Below, one piece after another: positions 1 through 15,525 of a stretch of 64,000 nt of DNA; the first letter of the stretch is position 1, and the number at the start of each line of letters is the position of its first letter. Made by a program: the position numbers and the translations under genes. Below the pieces are notes generated by a model. That model did no database searches. It saw nothing but the letters and a program-made list of their open reading frames with translations, and had not been told where the DNA came from. Origin of the DNA: Epiperipatus broadwayi (lineage: Eukaryota > Onychophora > Udeonychophora > Euonychophora > Peripatidae); NCBI GenBank assembly GCA_028023455.1, contig JAQFVV010012424.1, positions 1,346,001 through 1,410,000 of the forward strand, written 5' to 3'.

Positions 1-1795
1 CATTAATAACAATATCCTATTATGTACAGCAATGACACTCTCTTATATGATGATGATAATGACATTTTAAACATATATAAGGAGTATTTTAATAATCTTT
101 TGAGTAATGATAAGAGTTGAGATCTCACCTTTTAATGGTATATCCATCTTATCTAGCCATTTAAATTTGGATTAAGATATTCAGCTTAGTAAAGTCAAAA
201 CAGTTTATTGCAATGATAAAGATGGAAAGGCTACAGATCCCAATGAACTTGTGGAGAAAAGTGATGAAATATGAGGGTTTTTTAGCTACACGACTATTGA
301 AATTTTTTTACAAATATATTTACACATGAAGTTATGTTGACTGATCTTAAAAATGCTTCTATTGGTCCAATTTTTAGAAATAAAAAATAGACAAAATTAT
401 CAAGAAATATTATTATTATTATCCACTACAGCAAAAGCACTTTCAAGGATTTTCTTGAATAGATTGCATTCAGTTGATGAAAGATCACCAGAAACTGAAA
501 ATAATTATAGAGAATGTAGAAGCAATGTAGACATGGTATTTGTTGCAAAGCAAATGCAAAAAAGTATCAGGATCAAATGAGTGATTTATATATCACTCTT
601 ATTTATTTTGGTTAATGCATTTGAATTAGTTAATCCAAATAGAAATTAATCGTTTGTCCACCAAAATTTGTTTTATTCAGATTTTTGCATGAGGAAAAGA
701 GAGGATATGTTAATACTACAAGTAAAAAATCTGAGAAATTTAAAATGAAAACTAAGAATGTGTACTTGCTTCAACATTGTTTCAAATTTTATAACAGTAG
801 TTTTTGTAATGATTTATAGGCAACTTAATCAAACAGGGATCAATATATGATACAGGTCTGTTGGTGAAATTTTTAATTTGAATTAATTAAAATAAAAAAA
901 ACAGCCTAATCTTCTTGGATTTTTGATTTACAATATGCTGATGATTGTATTATTTTTTTCCACTTCAAAAGATGATTTACAAACTGTATATATCATTAAA
1001 AGCCAGTCAACACTTAGACAATCCCAATATCAATAACAATTTCAAACTGTTGTCAGTGGCAACCTTCTTTTAACAATAAAGGTGTATATAATATTTTTAA
1101 TGTTAATATTTAAAGCCTTTGTTTTAATATTTAATGCTAAAAAAACTCAACTTTTTTTTATCAGACAATGACAGAAGGAAAATCCTCAGTAACTTTTAGG
1201 TTGAATAGTTATCAACTGGGAATCTTAAACCAATTTAAATATCTTGGTAGTTTTATAAGTAGAAAGATAGAATTAGATATTGACATGCAATGCAGACTTA
1301 AAAAAGGCAGAGTATTTTATCACAAAGAAAGAACTATTCAACTAAGTTAATGGAAGTGAGACTTGGACATCCTACTGGTGCAATATAAAGAATTAGAAAA
1401 ATTTTACACAATGCTCTGCAGATCACAAAATCAATCAAAAGGTTCTTCAACTTACTGGATATCCTACAATAAAGTCTACTATTGTAAAATCACCTCTTTA
1501 TAGGATTTAGGACATATAAACAAATGAACAACACAAGACTTCCTAACAGAAACTGATTTCATGGAAGAGATAAATCGCATCTACATTACAAGAGTTATCT
1601 TAAAGGCATTATAAAAATGTGCAACATTGATTGTTTCCATTGGGAAGATAAAAATAGAATACATTGGAGAGCAGAAATTATACATGGCATTGAAGTATTT
1701 CAGAAAGAAGTTTTTTTTCTGAAAAAATTGAAATGCAGCATCACAAAATATTAATCAACAAAAAAAATGGATCAACATGTTCTATAGATGGATGT
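1..1795 (+). pseudogene. Degenerate non-LTR retrotransposon reverse transcriptase (LINE relic)
   Basis: This is a decayed reverse transcriptase of a non-LTR retrotransposon, read in several frames on the plus strand. In order one can read DLKNASIGPIFRNKK near 340 (the 'DFKDA.I.PIFKNK' block), then STTAKALSRIFLNRL and RSNVDMVFVAKQMQKS at 420-575 (the 'GK.LARI.LNRL ... STVDMIF..RQLQ' fingers/palm region), LQYADDCIIFF near 930 (catalytic ADD box) and NQFKYLGSFISRKIELD at 1228-1280 (the 'FKYLGS.IS' thumb region). Near 1580 KSYLKGIIKMCNIDCFHWED matches the C-terminal 'RYKD.LK..L..C.I...WE' block. Stops and frameshifts interrupt every segment and the 5' end lies outside the window, so it is dead. 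It differs from the RTE-like copies at 3.6 and 38-42 kb. A foreign repeat of about 100 bp sits just after the ADD box. The clade assignment is uncertain. Confidence 0.8.
986..1092 (+). repeat. Short dispersed repeat (about 100 bp) inserted in the LINE relic
   Basis: The block from CCAGTCAACACTTAGACAAT to AACAATAAAGGT interrupts the reverse transcriptase relic right after its ADD box. It is flanked by tatata on both sides. The same block occurs at 24725-24833, inverted at 6074-6170, and in part at 31455-31520. It contains no coding signal. The recurring TA-rich flanks suggest a small mobile element with a TA-containing target. Confidence 0.65.
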
Positions 1796-3126
1796 ATTTC
1801 TGTTTCATAGATTGCTTTGAATTGTCAATGCAAAACTCATATATTGAATTTTTTCTCTTTTTTTCTTGGAATTGGAACAGCCATACTCTTTTATGAGTGA
1901 CTGTTTTATTGCTGTTTTTCAGCGATTGTTTAAGGATTGATTTGAAATAAATAAGTAATGTTAATAATATTTATTAATTTATTATAGTACTATTTTAACA
2001 CAAACACAAACAAAAGGGAATAGAGAGAGAAACTATTCTCCTCAGTGTAATCAAATATTAGTATTGACAATTATGGGAAATTATGCTGCTATAACAGAAA
2101 TATGGATGCTAAAGTCACATGATGGAATCAGGTGATATTTTATTGGTTTGTTTACAAATGTGAAAAATGTGGCAATATATATTTTTATATGATGTTTTCA
2201 TAAGTACATTTGTAATATGAAAAATTTCATTATACTTGACTATATGTTAAAATAATTTGTAAATTAACTTCAATTATAAAATATTTGGATTTTATATAAA
2301 TAAAATGCACAAGTTAGACAGAAGGCACTAGTTAGTTACCAAAAAGCAGGCAATTATCCAAGTAAGATAAATAATGTTTTCCAAATAATACTGATTAAAT
2401 GGGTGATTAATCTAATATAAATAAAAGTGTGGCCTGTAATGAGCACATTCAACTTTAGATCTTCAGCTATTTAGATTATCGAAGCAATTTGCATATCATC
2501 ATACTAAACCTGAAGAGTCAATGAATAAAAATCAGAAGAAGAAAGAATATAATTCACTGGCATTTACTAAACATCACTAATAGGATAGCTAATCATTGCA
2601 GGAGATAGAATTGTAAGTACTATTGTAATTCATCTATATTTTTAAATATTCCATAACTCAAGATAAAAATACCAAAAAGATTGGCTAACAGGCATTTTTT
2701 TTTGGATTATCTTCTTCCATCCATACATCTCTACAGTAAGTGTGTAGAAAGTATATCTAACCAAATTCTCAAATTCCAAATAAATAAATTATCACTTCCA
2801 GCTAAATCATGAATTTAGAAGGTAACTCACCTGCCTAGAATATGCTGTGTTGGCATAAGATGGTGAATACTGAGAATGTTATGAAACCTAATGATAAATA
2901 TTAAAAAAAAATAGAAAAAAATGAAAACTTATGTACAAAATCAAGAAGAAGTGTTGACTTGAAAAATATGTTACATTTCAAAATCCTATCAAATGCATGA
3001 AATACAAGTAGGTGAAACAACCATAAATGAGTATTCACATTTTATAAAATTTAAAATATATACTTTAAAAAGACATTATTTTATAAATATTTAAACTTAT
3101 ACTTTTATGAGAGAAGATAATTATAA
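1796..3126. other. A+T-rich intergenic DNA, nothing recognised
   Basis: Only scattered short reading frames, homopolymer runs and direct short repeats are visible. I see no coding motif, RNA gene or long inverted repeat here. Confidence 0.6.
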
Positions 3127-3282
3127 ATGAATCAAAGAGTAGTTTTCCAATAATATTTATACAAAATGCATTAAATATTTTATTTTTATAAGAGATAATT
3201 ATAAATATTAAGATTTATAAAAATATCATAATATTTAATGCATTGTGTATAAATACTATTGGAAAACTACTCTTTGATTCAG
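3127..3282. repeat. Foldback (palindromic) element
   Basis: The left arm, beginning TGAATCAAAGAGTAGTTTTC, is matched by the right arm ending in its reverse complement. The arms are about 65 bp and include TAATATTTATAC / GTATAAATACTATT, around a short A+T-rich centre. This is typical of a small MITE or foldback element with no coding capacity. Confidence 0.75.
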
Positions 3283-3562
3283 TTTTGAGGTATAGCAAAA
3301 ACGTACTCCATTATTACTTCATTTAAAATTTAAATAAATAACATATTTTATTTAGTGATTAACATTTATTATATAATTCACTGAGAAAAGCAATGTGTGT
3401 TTGTGTGAGCATTTTACTATCATATATTCATTTTATCAATAAAATTAATTTTCATGTCATACTAGGTAGATGATTTTCTGTTGCCTTTGGCATTCAATCT
3501 TCTGGGGTTAATTCCACTTGCCCACATCCTTTCAGTAGAACATATGGAAAAATATTTATTTC

Positions 3563-4152
3563 TAATACTTCTTCTTCATCATCATCAACCATTATCAATC
3601 CACTGCAGGATGAAGGTCTCTCCAAGTTCAATCCATTTTCTCTGATCTTTAGCTTCTTTTACACACATCACCCCTGCACACTTTCTTATTTCATCGATCC
3701 GTCTAACATGTGATCTCTTTCTGGATCTTTTATAATCTCTTGGAATTTAGTTTAAGATTTCAATTGTCCATCTATTATCATCTCTTCTAGCAATATGTCC
3801 AGCCCAACTCCACTTCAGTCTTTTATTTTTTTTTTGAGGTCAGTAACACCTGTTTGTTCTCTTATCCATACATTGTATTTTCGATCTCTTCTTATTACTC
3901 CCAACATGCATCTCTCCATACTTCTTTGAGTAGTCTAAAATCCCTGTATTGCTATTCTATTAAGTGTCCAAGTCTCAGATCTATAAGTATGAACTGGTAA
4001 AACACATTTATTAAAAACCTTCCTTTTCAAACATATAGGCATATTTCATTTTACTATCAAGTTATTTCTACCAAAAGCACTCCAACCAAGTTTAATTCTA
4101 TGAATAATTTCATCCATTATGTTTCCATCTGTATTAATAATCTGACTTCTTA
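3563..4152 (-). mobile_element. RTE-like non-LTR retrotransposon, 5'-truncated 3' end
   Basis: On the minus strand this is closely similar to the 3' part of the element at 39.69-41.52 kb. It covers the end of the ORF (thumb region, 'GSETWTLN'-like and 'LQTTQRSVERCMLG'-like blocks in broken form) and the C-terminal 'W..LGE.FILQWID' block. The 3' tail is a short (GAT)n-like run, seen on the plus strand as tcttcatcatcatcaacc. It stops abruptly near 4150, so it is a 5'-truncated insertion, as usual for target-primed reverse transcription. Stops and a run of Ts disrupt the frame. RTE-like is inferred from the C-terminal motif and the trinucleotide tail. Confidence 0.78.
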
Positions 4153-6060
4153 CTATATAATATATATATAGGATATTTTTGAAATTTCAATAGCATTCCG
4201 TTAAAGTTATATAAAATCAATAAAGAATAATACCAACACATATCGTGTTTCGCCAAAAGTACGACCCAGTATTATATTAATTTTTGCTTCAAAAAACACT
4301 GCATGGTTTACTATCAGTAAATGTCTTATTTTTTCATGTATAAAAAACCTACATTTCAAGTATAAAAATGCACATTTATTTAAATACTTATCTTTGCAGA
4401 AAACTGTAAGATTGTCACTCCCTAGAGCCTCCCACAATTCCTTTTTTGTACTCACCAGAATAGTTCTTTTTTTGCAATCATCTTATCTGGCAATAAGAAT
4501 GTTATTCCATTTAAATTTACCATTAAATCAATTGTTAATTGAAGACTTGAAAGCCAGGATGGTAACAAAAATGATTAAAGTTAAGAATAGTTTGTCAACA
4601 TAAAAGCAATAAACAAATGCAAGCATAAAAAATCAGAAAATGTTTTTTTTTTATTTCACATGTCCACATTAAGTATATCCATTACAACAAATGGTTTATT
4701 GAATTATGATGATTTATGTATGATACAACCACGTCCATTTGTTATCAAGTATGTAAATTGTAAATAGTTTCCGAATAATATGTGATAACCCTTCTTGGGT
4801 ATTCTTTTTAAAAAAATTTCTTTAGAAAAAAAGAATATGATTTGTCTTAAGCTAAACTTTAATAAATAAAATCACTACCTTTATTTTAATAAAGTCTTTC
4901 AGGGGGGTGGGGGTGTTTAAAAAATCAAACTAATTTTTCTTTTATCTTGAATATTTAAAAGCGACCACACTGAAACTCTAAAAGTAAATCAAGCATTCTA
5001 AATTTAAGTACTAAATATAAATCAATTAGTACTTAAATATATAAAAATGAAATTATAAATTGTCCAATATACTGACTTGTGGCAAATAAATTGTTTCTCT
5101 CTACAGATAGAATTACATTCGCTGAAAATAATCAACCAGAAAATATAAAAGAACCATATAATTTATATTACCATTTATTTAAAGCATAAATGCCAATAAT
5201 ATTGTTTATTTACACATTCATTACTTTATAATTCAATATATCTGTCATACATTTCAATAGGTAAACAAAAACTATCAGACTTCCAATCTTAACTAGGGCT
5301 TATATTTGGAGTAAGGCTTATATTATAAGCATCCTCAAAAATCATGCTAGGGCTAATTTTTTGGTTAGGTCTTATTTTCAGGGAAACATAGTAGATGCAG
5401 GATTTGATATTTCCCTGATTTAATACATTACATAAAATTATTACTTATAATTTTTTATAAAACTTATTAAAGTAGACATGCATTTTTCAGTTCTATTTCT
5501 AAAAACAAATTATTTACTGCCAAAGGAATTTTTTTTTTTTGAAATAATGCAATAACAAAGAGTCTATTATCAATAATTTCAAATTATTTTTTTCAAGAGA
5601 CAAAACAAAATGATGAAAGATTCAAATATCTTAAGCTTTTTCCAACTTTAAATCCATTGCATAAAATCATCATTTTGGTTATCTACATAAAGATTCTAGA
5701 AGAACATTTAATTAAAAGAAATTTTAAAATAAACTCTGTAAGTTACATTTATATATTTTAACAAAAACTATAAAATTATTTATAAAATTAAGTTCTATTT
5801 TCCCATGTTAAATAAATCCACATTAACTATTTCATAAAATGCAATTTTATTCTTATTTCTTTGCCATATATTTAATTGGGCTAGAGCAAGTTTATTGTTA
5901 CATAAATAAGTAATAATACTTTTTCTGAATATTGCATATTTTTATTATAGATGCTCTGATTTGGCAAGATTTTTACCAATAGTTTGTTCTTTTTTATGAG
6001 GGCGACTAAATAGGAAAAATTTTAGTTCCTTATTAACAGGTTTAACTGCACCATTTGCTT
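4153..6060. other. A+T-rich intergenic DNA, nothing recognised
   Basis: There are overlapping small open frames near 4.2-4.6 kb without any recognisable motif. A short G-run (ggggggtgggggtg) lies at about 4902-4915. No RNA gene or long repeat was found. Confidence 0.55.
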
Positions 6061-6073
6061 CTACTTCTATATA

Positions 6074-6170
6074 TATAAACCTTTATTGTTAAAAGGAGGT
6101 TGCCTTGACAACAGATTGAGATTGTTGATAATTATTGACATTGGGATTGTCTAACTGTTGACAGATTTTA
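6074..6170 (-). repeat. Short dispersed repeat (about 100 bp), inverted copy
   Basis: Minus-strand copy of the block at 986-1092. On the plus strand it reads from acctttattgttaaaaggag to ctaactgttgac, with tatatata flanks on both sides. The flank composition matches the other copies. Confidence 0.65.
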
Positions 6171-6714
6171 ATAATATATATATTATGACTATATATTTTG
6201 GTACAAAATATATAAAGATTGGTGGAACTGATTTAAAATTTTTCTTCTTCTAGATGACTTTATAATCATGGTTAGCACTTTGTATATACTTGATATATTT
6301 GTATTCAAATTGACTTAATGGTTTTTGCTTTGTTTATTAAATATTTTTTCTTATATATTAGTTTTGCTCCTTCTCCAAGCACTGAGTTAAACAATCTGTG
6401 TTAACCTAAAAAAATGAACAGCATATTATATCAAATTTACTATGATAAATAAACAAATAATTATTGTTTTTCTTTTTGAATAATCCTAAAGATTATTTAG
6501 TTTGGTTAAAACAATTTAGTTAATTTAACTTGAATTAGTTGATAAAATATGATAAATGTATTTTTTTTCTTGTCTTTCATTTTAACAGAAATATGTAAAT
6601 CAGAAGAAATATAATTGGTTAAAGAGAGAGAGAAAATGTTCAGAGATTTTTTATTTTTTTAAAAAAACTGCGATAGTAACAGCAAGTGTAGAGAAGAAGA
6701 GAAAATCTTTTTTT

Positions 6715-6815
6715 GAAGCATTAGTGATCGACAGGTCAGCAATGGCTGCTTTACAAGCAGTTGTTCTGGGGTTAGCAGGTTTGCTTCCCAGCTGATGCTA
6801 TGACACATGAGAAAA
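6715..6815 (+). mobile_element. tRNA-derived SINE, copy 1 (with target-site duplication)
   Basis: A tRNA-like sequence of about 95 bp ends in ACACATGAGAAAAA. The anticodon-like arm (GGCTGCTTTACAAGCAGTT) and the T-arm-like GGTTTGCTTCCC can be aligned with the better preserved copies at 43.8 and 44.2 kb. It is bracketed by AAAATCTTTTTTT at 6702-6714 and 6816-6828, a 13-bp target-site duplication. That shows it was inserted by retrotransposition. Confidence 0.72.
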
Positions 6816-6829
6816 AAAATCTTTTTTTT

Positions 6830-8193
6830 TTGCTGTTAAACATAATGGATATGAAAACTGCTCTTTAAAAAAAGAAAAGATTTAAGGACAAAGAAACGAG
6901 TCAAATTAAAACTTTTCTTATGTAATTCAAATTGCAATATTATTTTCTGCTAATAACAAATGTGTAGCTAAATTTAAATAAATCAGTTCAAGTTTTCTAG
7001 CCAAAATTCTAACTGCTGACTATCTTTCAAAATATCTACAGTTGAAATGTAATGGCATTATCAATTGCAAAAATGGAAATAACAATTTTAAAGGTCAGTC
7101 CACTTGAAAATATTCTTTATTGTTTACAAATTATATTAAGTTGGAGTGTGATATTTTACTTTTATGACTTTAATACATACAGCTGTGCTATATATGTGTA
7201 GAGTAAAATGCTATATCAACGTTTTTGTGTGCCAATGCCTAAATGATAAGGAATTAATTATAACTCACTTGGAACTTATATTAAAAATAACGCTGTGAGT
7301 TGTCTTATTATTAAAATTACAATATAGTTGTTGAAAGAAATAACAGCTAATCAGAAAATTATTTGTTGTCATAGCACTTGTGGGATAATTGTTGGCTTGA
7401 ACAATCATTCTCAGCCTTTAACACTAATAAATTAAAAGTAACAAAATATTTTACATTGGGAGTAATGCCTAAAATAATGAATTTTATTAACTTTCAAGGA
7501 ATACTAATTAAAATTGTACATATCCTACCTCCTAAAATATCTCGAATATTCAGAGAACCTAATGGAATATTCATTGTAGATGGAGTTGAAGAGGAATACA
7601 ATTAACTCTTAAGATTTTTATGCTATAATTGAAAAATATTTCAATTTTGTACATTAAATATTAAGAAATGCAATAGATTTATTGTCTAATAGTCAATATA
7701 TTTAAATATTATGTATTTGAATTTAATGAGTATGTATTTAATTTTGATTTGTATTTTATTTATTATCTTATATGTGTGTGAAGCTCATGATATATACATT
7801 TTATTGTGGCTAAGATAATTATTTATCAATTTAAATTCAAGGGATTTAACATATAATATAAGGATTGAGAATAGTCAATTATTAGGGAACAGTACTTATG
7901 TAAAGGTTTGATGATTATTTAATGAATCTATAATGTGCATCAACACCGCATGGCTTGGTCCTGTATGTCTTTCCAGAATTCTGTGCCTATATTCATATTA
8001 TATTTATTATGTATTATTATTTCACCTAAGCTTTAGACATAGTTGGTTATTATCTGGTTGTTTACTATGTTGAGGTATTTATTTCATTTTCTGTCCTAAT
8101 TGACTTTAGTAAGACTGCATGTGTCTCCTAATTTAGCAGATTTATTCATGAGGGTTATTTTATGTCTCTTTTATTTGGAAAATGTTAACACTA
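6830..8193. other. A+T-rich DNA with one unexplained open frame at 7378-7605
   Basis: An open frame of 75 codons at 7378-7605 (ends PNGIFIVDGVEEEYN then TAA) has an AG preceded by a weak pyrimidine tract just upstream (ttgttgtcatag). It could be a terminal exon, but I recognise no family and it may be chance. The rest shows nothing identifiable. Confidence 0.3.
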
Positions 8194-8300
8194 TTTTTTT
8201 TTCCATATGTCATAGCATCGGCCAGGAGGCGAACTCGCAATAACTATCTGCAATCAACTGCAAGGCAGCTATGCTGACCTCTCGGCTAACAACACTTGAC
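8194..8300 (-). mobile_element. tRNA-derived SINE, copy 2 (old, minus strand)
   Basis: On the plus strand a T-run and catatgtcatagcatcggcc are followed by ggcgaactcgc, aaggcagctatgctgacc and aacacttgac. This is the reverse complement of the SINE seen at 44.2 kb, with about 10 extra bases in the middle. No clear target-site duplication remains, so it is probably an older insertion. Confidence 0.7.
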
Positions 8301-8319
8301 ATTTTATGATATTATATGG

Positions 8320-8540
8320 TATTATTCTGTGCTGGTGGTTTAATCCACAGAATTATCATTACCATTTTTTAAATATTTTTGTATTATTCTGTGCTGGAAG
8401 TTTAATCTGCAGAGTAATCATTTGTCATTTTATTATAGCCTTTATGTTCATTCCTGCACTGATGGTTAATCCGCAGAGCAGTCTGTAATTGTGCTTGTCA
8501 CTCTAATGATGGTTAAAAAACCCACAGAGCACTTAATTTT
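8320..8540. repeat. Degenerate tandem repeat of small hairpins
   Basis: A motif of the form CTGTGCTGG-n-GTTTAATC-CRCAGAG occurs at about 8329, 8381, 8449 and, weakly, 8500. In each unit CTGTG and CACAG (or CTGC and GCAG) can pair. Spacing is about 50-70 bp. It directly follows SINE copy 2. Confidence 0.5.
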
Positions 8541-8977
8541 TTTTATTCCTTTGTGTGGATGAATACATCTGTATGGATATCATTGCTTTATTGTATAAAT
8601 GTATGTTTGAGCAGAGCCTCCATAAATTATAGTGTTTACATTGTTTTCTTCATCTTTAGGTCAATCTCATGTGTTCAGTTACCAGCTATAAAGGGGGCAT
8701 TCAAATGAATTATTTTCATAGTTTATTATAGGTCAGTTATATGATATACCCAGCTCAGTTGAGGTTCAAATTCCCTCTTTGATTCATCATATCATTACGG
8801 CCAACTTTTGCAGGTCTATTAATACCAATGATTGTTAGTATTATAAATCTGAGGCATAGGTGCATTGGTTCTGATATTGACATATTAGAGAAATTATTGA
8901 CTAGATATTTGAACCCATTCTTTCCTATCAAGGGTTGAAATCAAATACATTTGTGAGGAAATCTTATATGGTGTTTA

Positions 8978-9122
8978 TTTGGAATTCATGTACACTATCC
9001 ATGTATAGAAACGAGTATGTGATGGTCTTTTATTTTATTTATTTATTAATCTAATTCATGTACATTATCTATGTGTAAAAACGAGTATATATGATAGTAT
9101 TTTATTTTATTTATTGTTTATT
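8978..9122. repeat. Tandem duplication, about 73 bp, two copies
   Basis: The block starting AATTCATGTACACTATCCAT and running to attttatttattta is repeated at 9053 with a few substitutions. No coding content. Confidence 0.7.
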
Positions 9123-12505
<3,383 letters not shown>

Positions 12506-12795
12506 TGCAGGATGGCTGCAGAGTTGGAAGCTGGAGTAGATTGAAGTCTGTCCATTAAAGTATGAAGATTTTCTATCTTAATATAAACTGAGCTCTGATT
12601 ATATATGTGGGTGGGAGATGATGATCTGGACCAATTGATGAGTACTGATTTAGCAGAAAATATATATATTGGAGATCATTTATCTTTTTCATATATATGT
12701 GGTCATGTGTGTCAGTTGTATAAGATAGGTGAAATGACTGAAGGGAGCTTGAAAGTCCATCTTCAAATCCCCTCTAATTATATTTTTGCTTCAAA
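12506..12795 (+). mobile_element. Hammerhead-bearing palindromic element, copy 1
   Basis: Member of the family also seen at 22.4, 25.2, 26.3, 31.6, 32.6, 34.1, 35.6 and 54.4 kb. It reads, in order: AGATTGAAGTCTGTCCATTA; CTTAATATAAACTGAGC; the hammerhead-like centre at 12623-12677 (stem I gatct/ggagatc); a conserved GGTCATGTGTGTCAGTTG; and the end GGGAGCTTGAAAGTC...TTCAAATCCCC. Here the core is TTGATGA rather than CTGATGA and stem II is damaged, so self-cleavage is not expected. The open frame across it (12605-12874) is incidental. Confidence 0.8.
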
Positions 12796-12799
12796 ATTA

Positions 12800-15525
12800 T
12801 TTTTTGCTATTTTGATTCTGACATTTTTTATTGCTACACCTGGTGGAAATTTTTTAAAAACTCTTAACCTTTAATCTCTATATAAATTTTTTATTTTATG
12901 CTAAAAGTCAATAAATTAGATTTTATTTTTTTAAATATAATTTTACAAATGAAAAATATTCTAAAAAAGTGTATTTCTATTTTTGCAAGTATTGAAAAAA
13001 TGAGTTGTAAATACAAATAAAGGATTTATACATCACACAATGGTCATACATCTATGTGAAAGTAAACTCAGAAAATAAATGAATCCATTTTTACATTTTT
13101 CTTTAAATGTGAATAAATGAATGTGTTTTTATGATAAAACAAGCAATTTCTGCTTCAAAATTTGATATTTGCTTTATATTTATTACAATATTTGAAAATA
13201 TTTTAACACTGTGCCAATTTTAACAGATAATGAAATTACACATGTAATGTTTTATATGTTAATATTACAGTTAATTTTATTAATTTCTATTTTTAAAAAT
13301 AAAAGAAAAAAATAAAATAAAAATATATATGTGTATTCTTTTTGTTATAAATAATTGGCTACCAATTAGTGTGTAAAAATAATCAGCAGTATTTAATAAA
13401 CAAGCAAAAAATTATATATATATATTATTCCAAAAATATTGTGACATGAGATTCCCAAGAAAGAATACCTTTGTAATAGATGCATATCTTGATCCTAAAC
13501 AATAGAGTAAGCCAACTTAAGTTTCTGACTGTCCTAAGCATACTGATCTCTTCAGATTTTATTTAAAATTAATAAATCAATAAAAGTTGGCTCTCAGAAA
13601 CTGCATTTATAAAGAATCTACATTAATATCCATTGGTAAAACACCAATGTAAAGTGATAGACTATACTTTTTTGAAATAAACATTAATATTTATTTTGAT
13701 AACAACAACAAAAAACAATATAAAGTCACAGAAGTACTATGCTTTTTTTTAATGTAAAGAAGCCACATTTCTTAATGAATATAAATTATCTGATTAATCT
13801 GTTTTCAAAGTCTACTTTTATCATTCTTGGCTAAAACTCTTATTGTATACACTTCTAAAAGAATACCTTTGAAAAGAATATGTACAATATTTCCACAACT
13901 AGAGGAAAAAAAACAGGTTATGTGAACTAAATTGATACTTAGCTTCTGCAACAAAGACATCTCTCCTTTTAATATTTATTGTATATATTTGTATTTGAGA
14001 AAAAAATATTTTTTATACAATAAACTTTTCTTATAATAGCAGACTTCACTCTACAGTTCATAAAATAGATGAGGAAAACAATATATAGTTCCATTAAAAA
14101 AAAACATTAAACAGACTGTATATTATATCACATTTTGTTTTCATTTCTTTCAGAATTTTAATCTATAACCCAATTTGTCAATTAGTTTCACAATCAAATG
14201 ACTTTTATACAACGAGTTCAATAAAAAAGATAATTACATTCTTGATTAGTCACATAACGTCATAACTTTCATTTGACGCCTAAAAGAACAGAATAAAATA
14301 TCGTATTATTATAAATAGGGTTAAAAAAATCTTGGAAATATATTAAGAAAACACAGAGCACATTAATGAACACACACGTTACAATAATACATATTATTTA
14401 AAGTACTTTGGAAAATTTTTCCCTATATAGTTGTTATGTAGACAAAACCGTTTTGATAATTTCTAGTTAATGCCAATCATGTTAGAAGTAAATTTTAAAA
14501 CCATGACTGCAGAAATGTTTACAAGCAAACTAAAATCTCCTATATAAATACAGTGCTGCATAATTATTTATTTTTCGTAGACACTTTTTTCCCCTGTATA
14601 TATAAGAACTTAATTATTATTCAACTTATTTTTCGGTAGATTATTAAAATCTTTAATTTTTTTCCTTTTCCTTTTTTTGAAGAGCGTGGAAAAAAAAAAA
14701 CTTTCATTACTCGTTATAAAAAAGATTAAAAACCTAAGGTAAAAAAAAAAAAGATTGGCACGTTATTCATGATTGTATGTAACCTATCAAAAATAAAAAT
14801 GTCATATTAAGAAGAAAAAAAAATCACGTGATTTTGCAAGTTGCACAAAAATTAATACTTTTTGTCACATAGAAACTGATGCATATATATATTGCATTAT
14901 CCTATGTTGCAGTAATATAAATAAAAATTAAATACTTCCTAACGTATACAAGTAATAATAAATAAAACAGAAAATCATATGATATTAACACTAGTAAAAT
15001 AATAAATTTGTACTAAACATTCTCCCACTGTTATGATTTGTTTATTAAGCAAATAGACATTTTCATAAAAGTCAATTAAACACAACAAATTTATATATAA
15101 AAAACTAAATATTCCCATAGTTTGTTACATATAAATATACCACATTTGATTGATTTTCTATTGAAAAGGTCTATTTGTGCAATAAGGTAAACCAGAATCA
15201 TGTTTAGTATAACTTTGTTATTTTACTAGTATTTTAATGTTCTATGATTATCTAGTTTACAAATTATTATTAAATAAATATCTGAATAGACTGCAATAGA
15301 AAATCTAAAAATAAGGTATTTTAATATTCACCATTCACCTAATATCACTTTTAAAATTTTAATATATAAAACACAGTATTTATTTTTTCTTCCTTTGTAA
15401 ATTTATTTATTATTAAATAGTACTTGAGTACTAAACCTGGAATATAGGGGGCATATGGGAGATAAGATCTGTTCACACCCACAATCAATGTCTGATGTCA
15501 TGATGATATCATATTAAAAAATAGT
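12800..15525. other. A+T-rich intergenic DNA, nothing recognised
   Basis: Many poly(A)/poly(T) runs and small frames. No protein motif, RNA gene or extended repeat was identified. Confidence 0.55.

Noticed and set aside
12605-12874. 89-codon frame (MWVGDDDLDQ...)
   Set aside because: It runs through the hammerhead element and its end; the parallel frames at 26286-26495, 22333-22542 and 54261-54707 arise from the same repeat.
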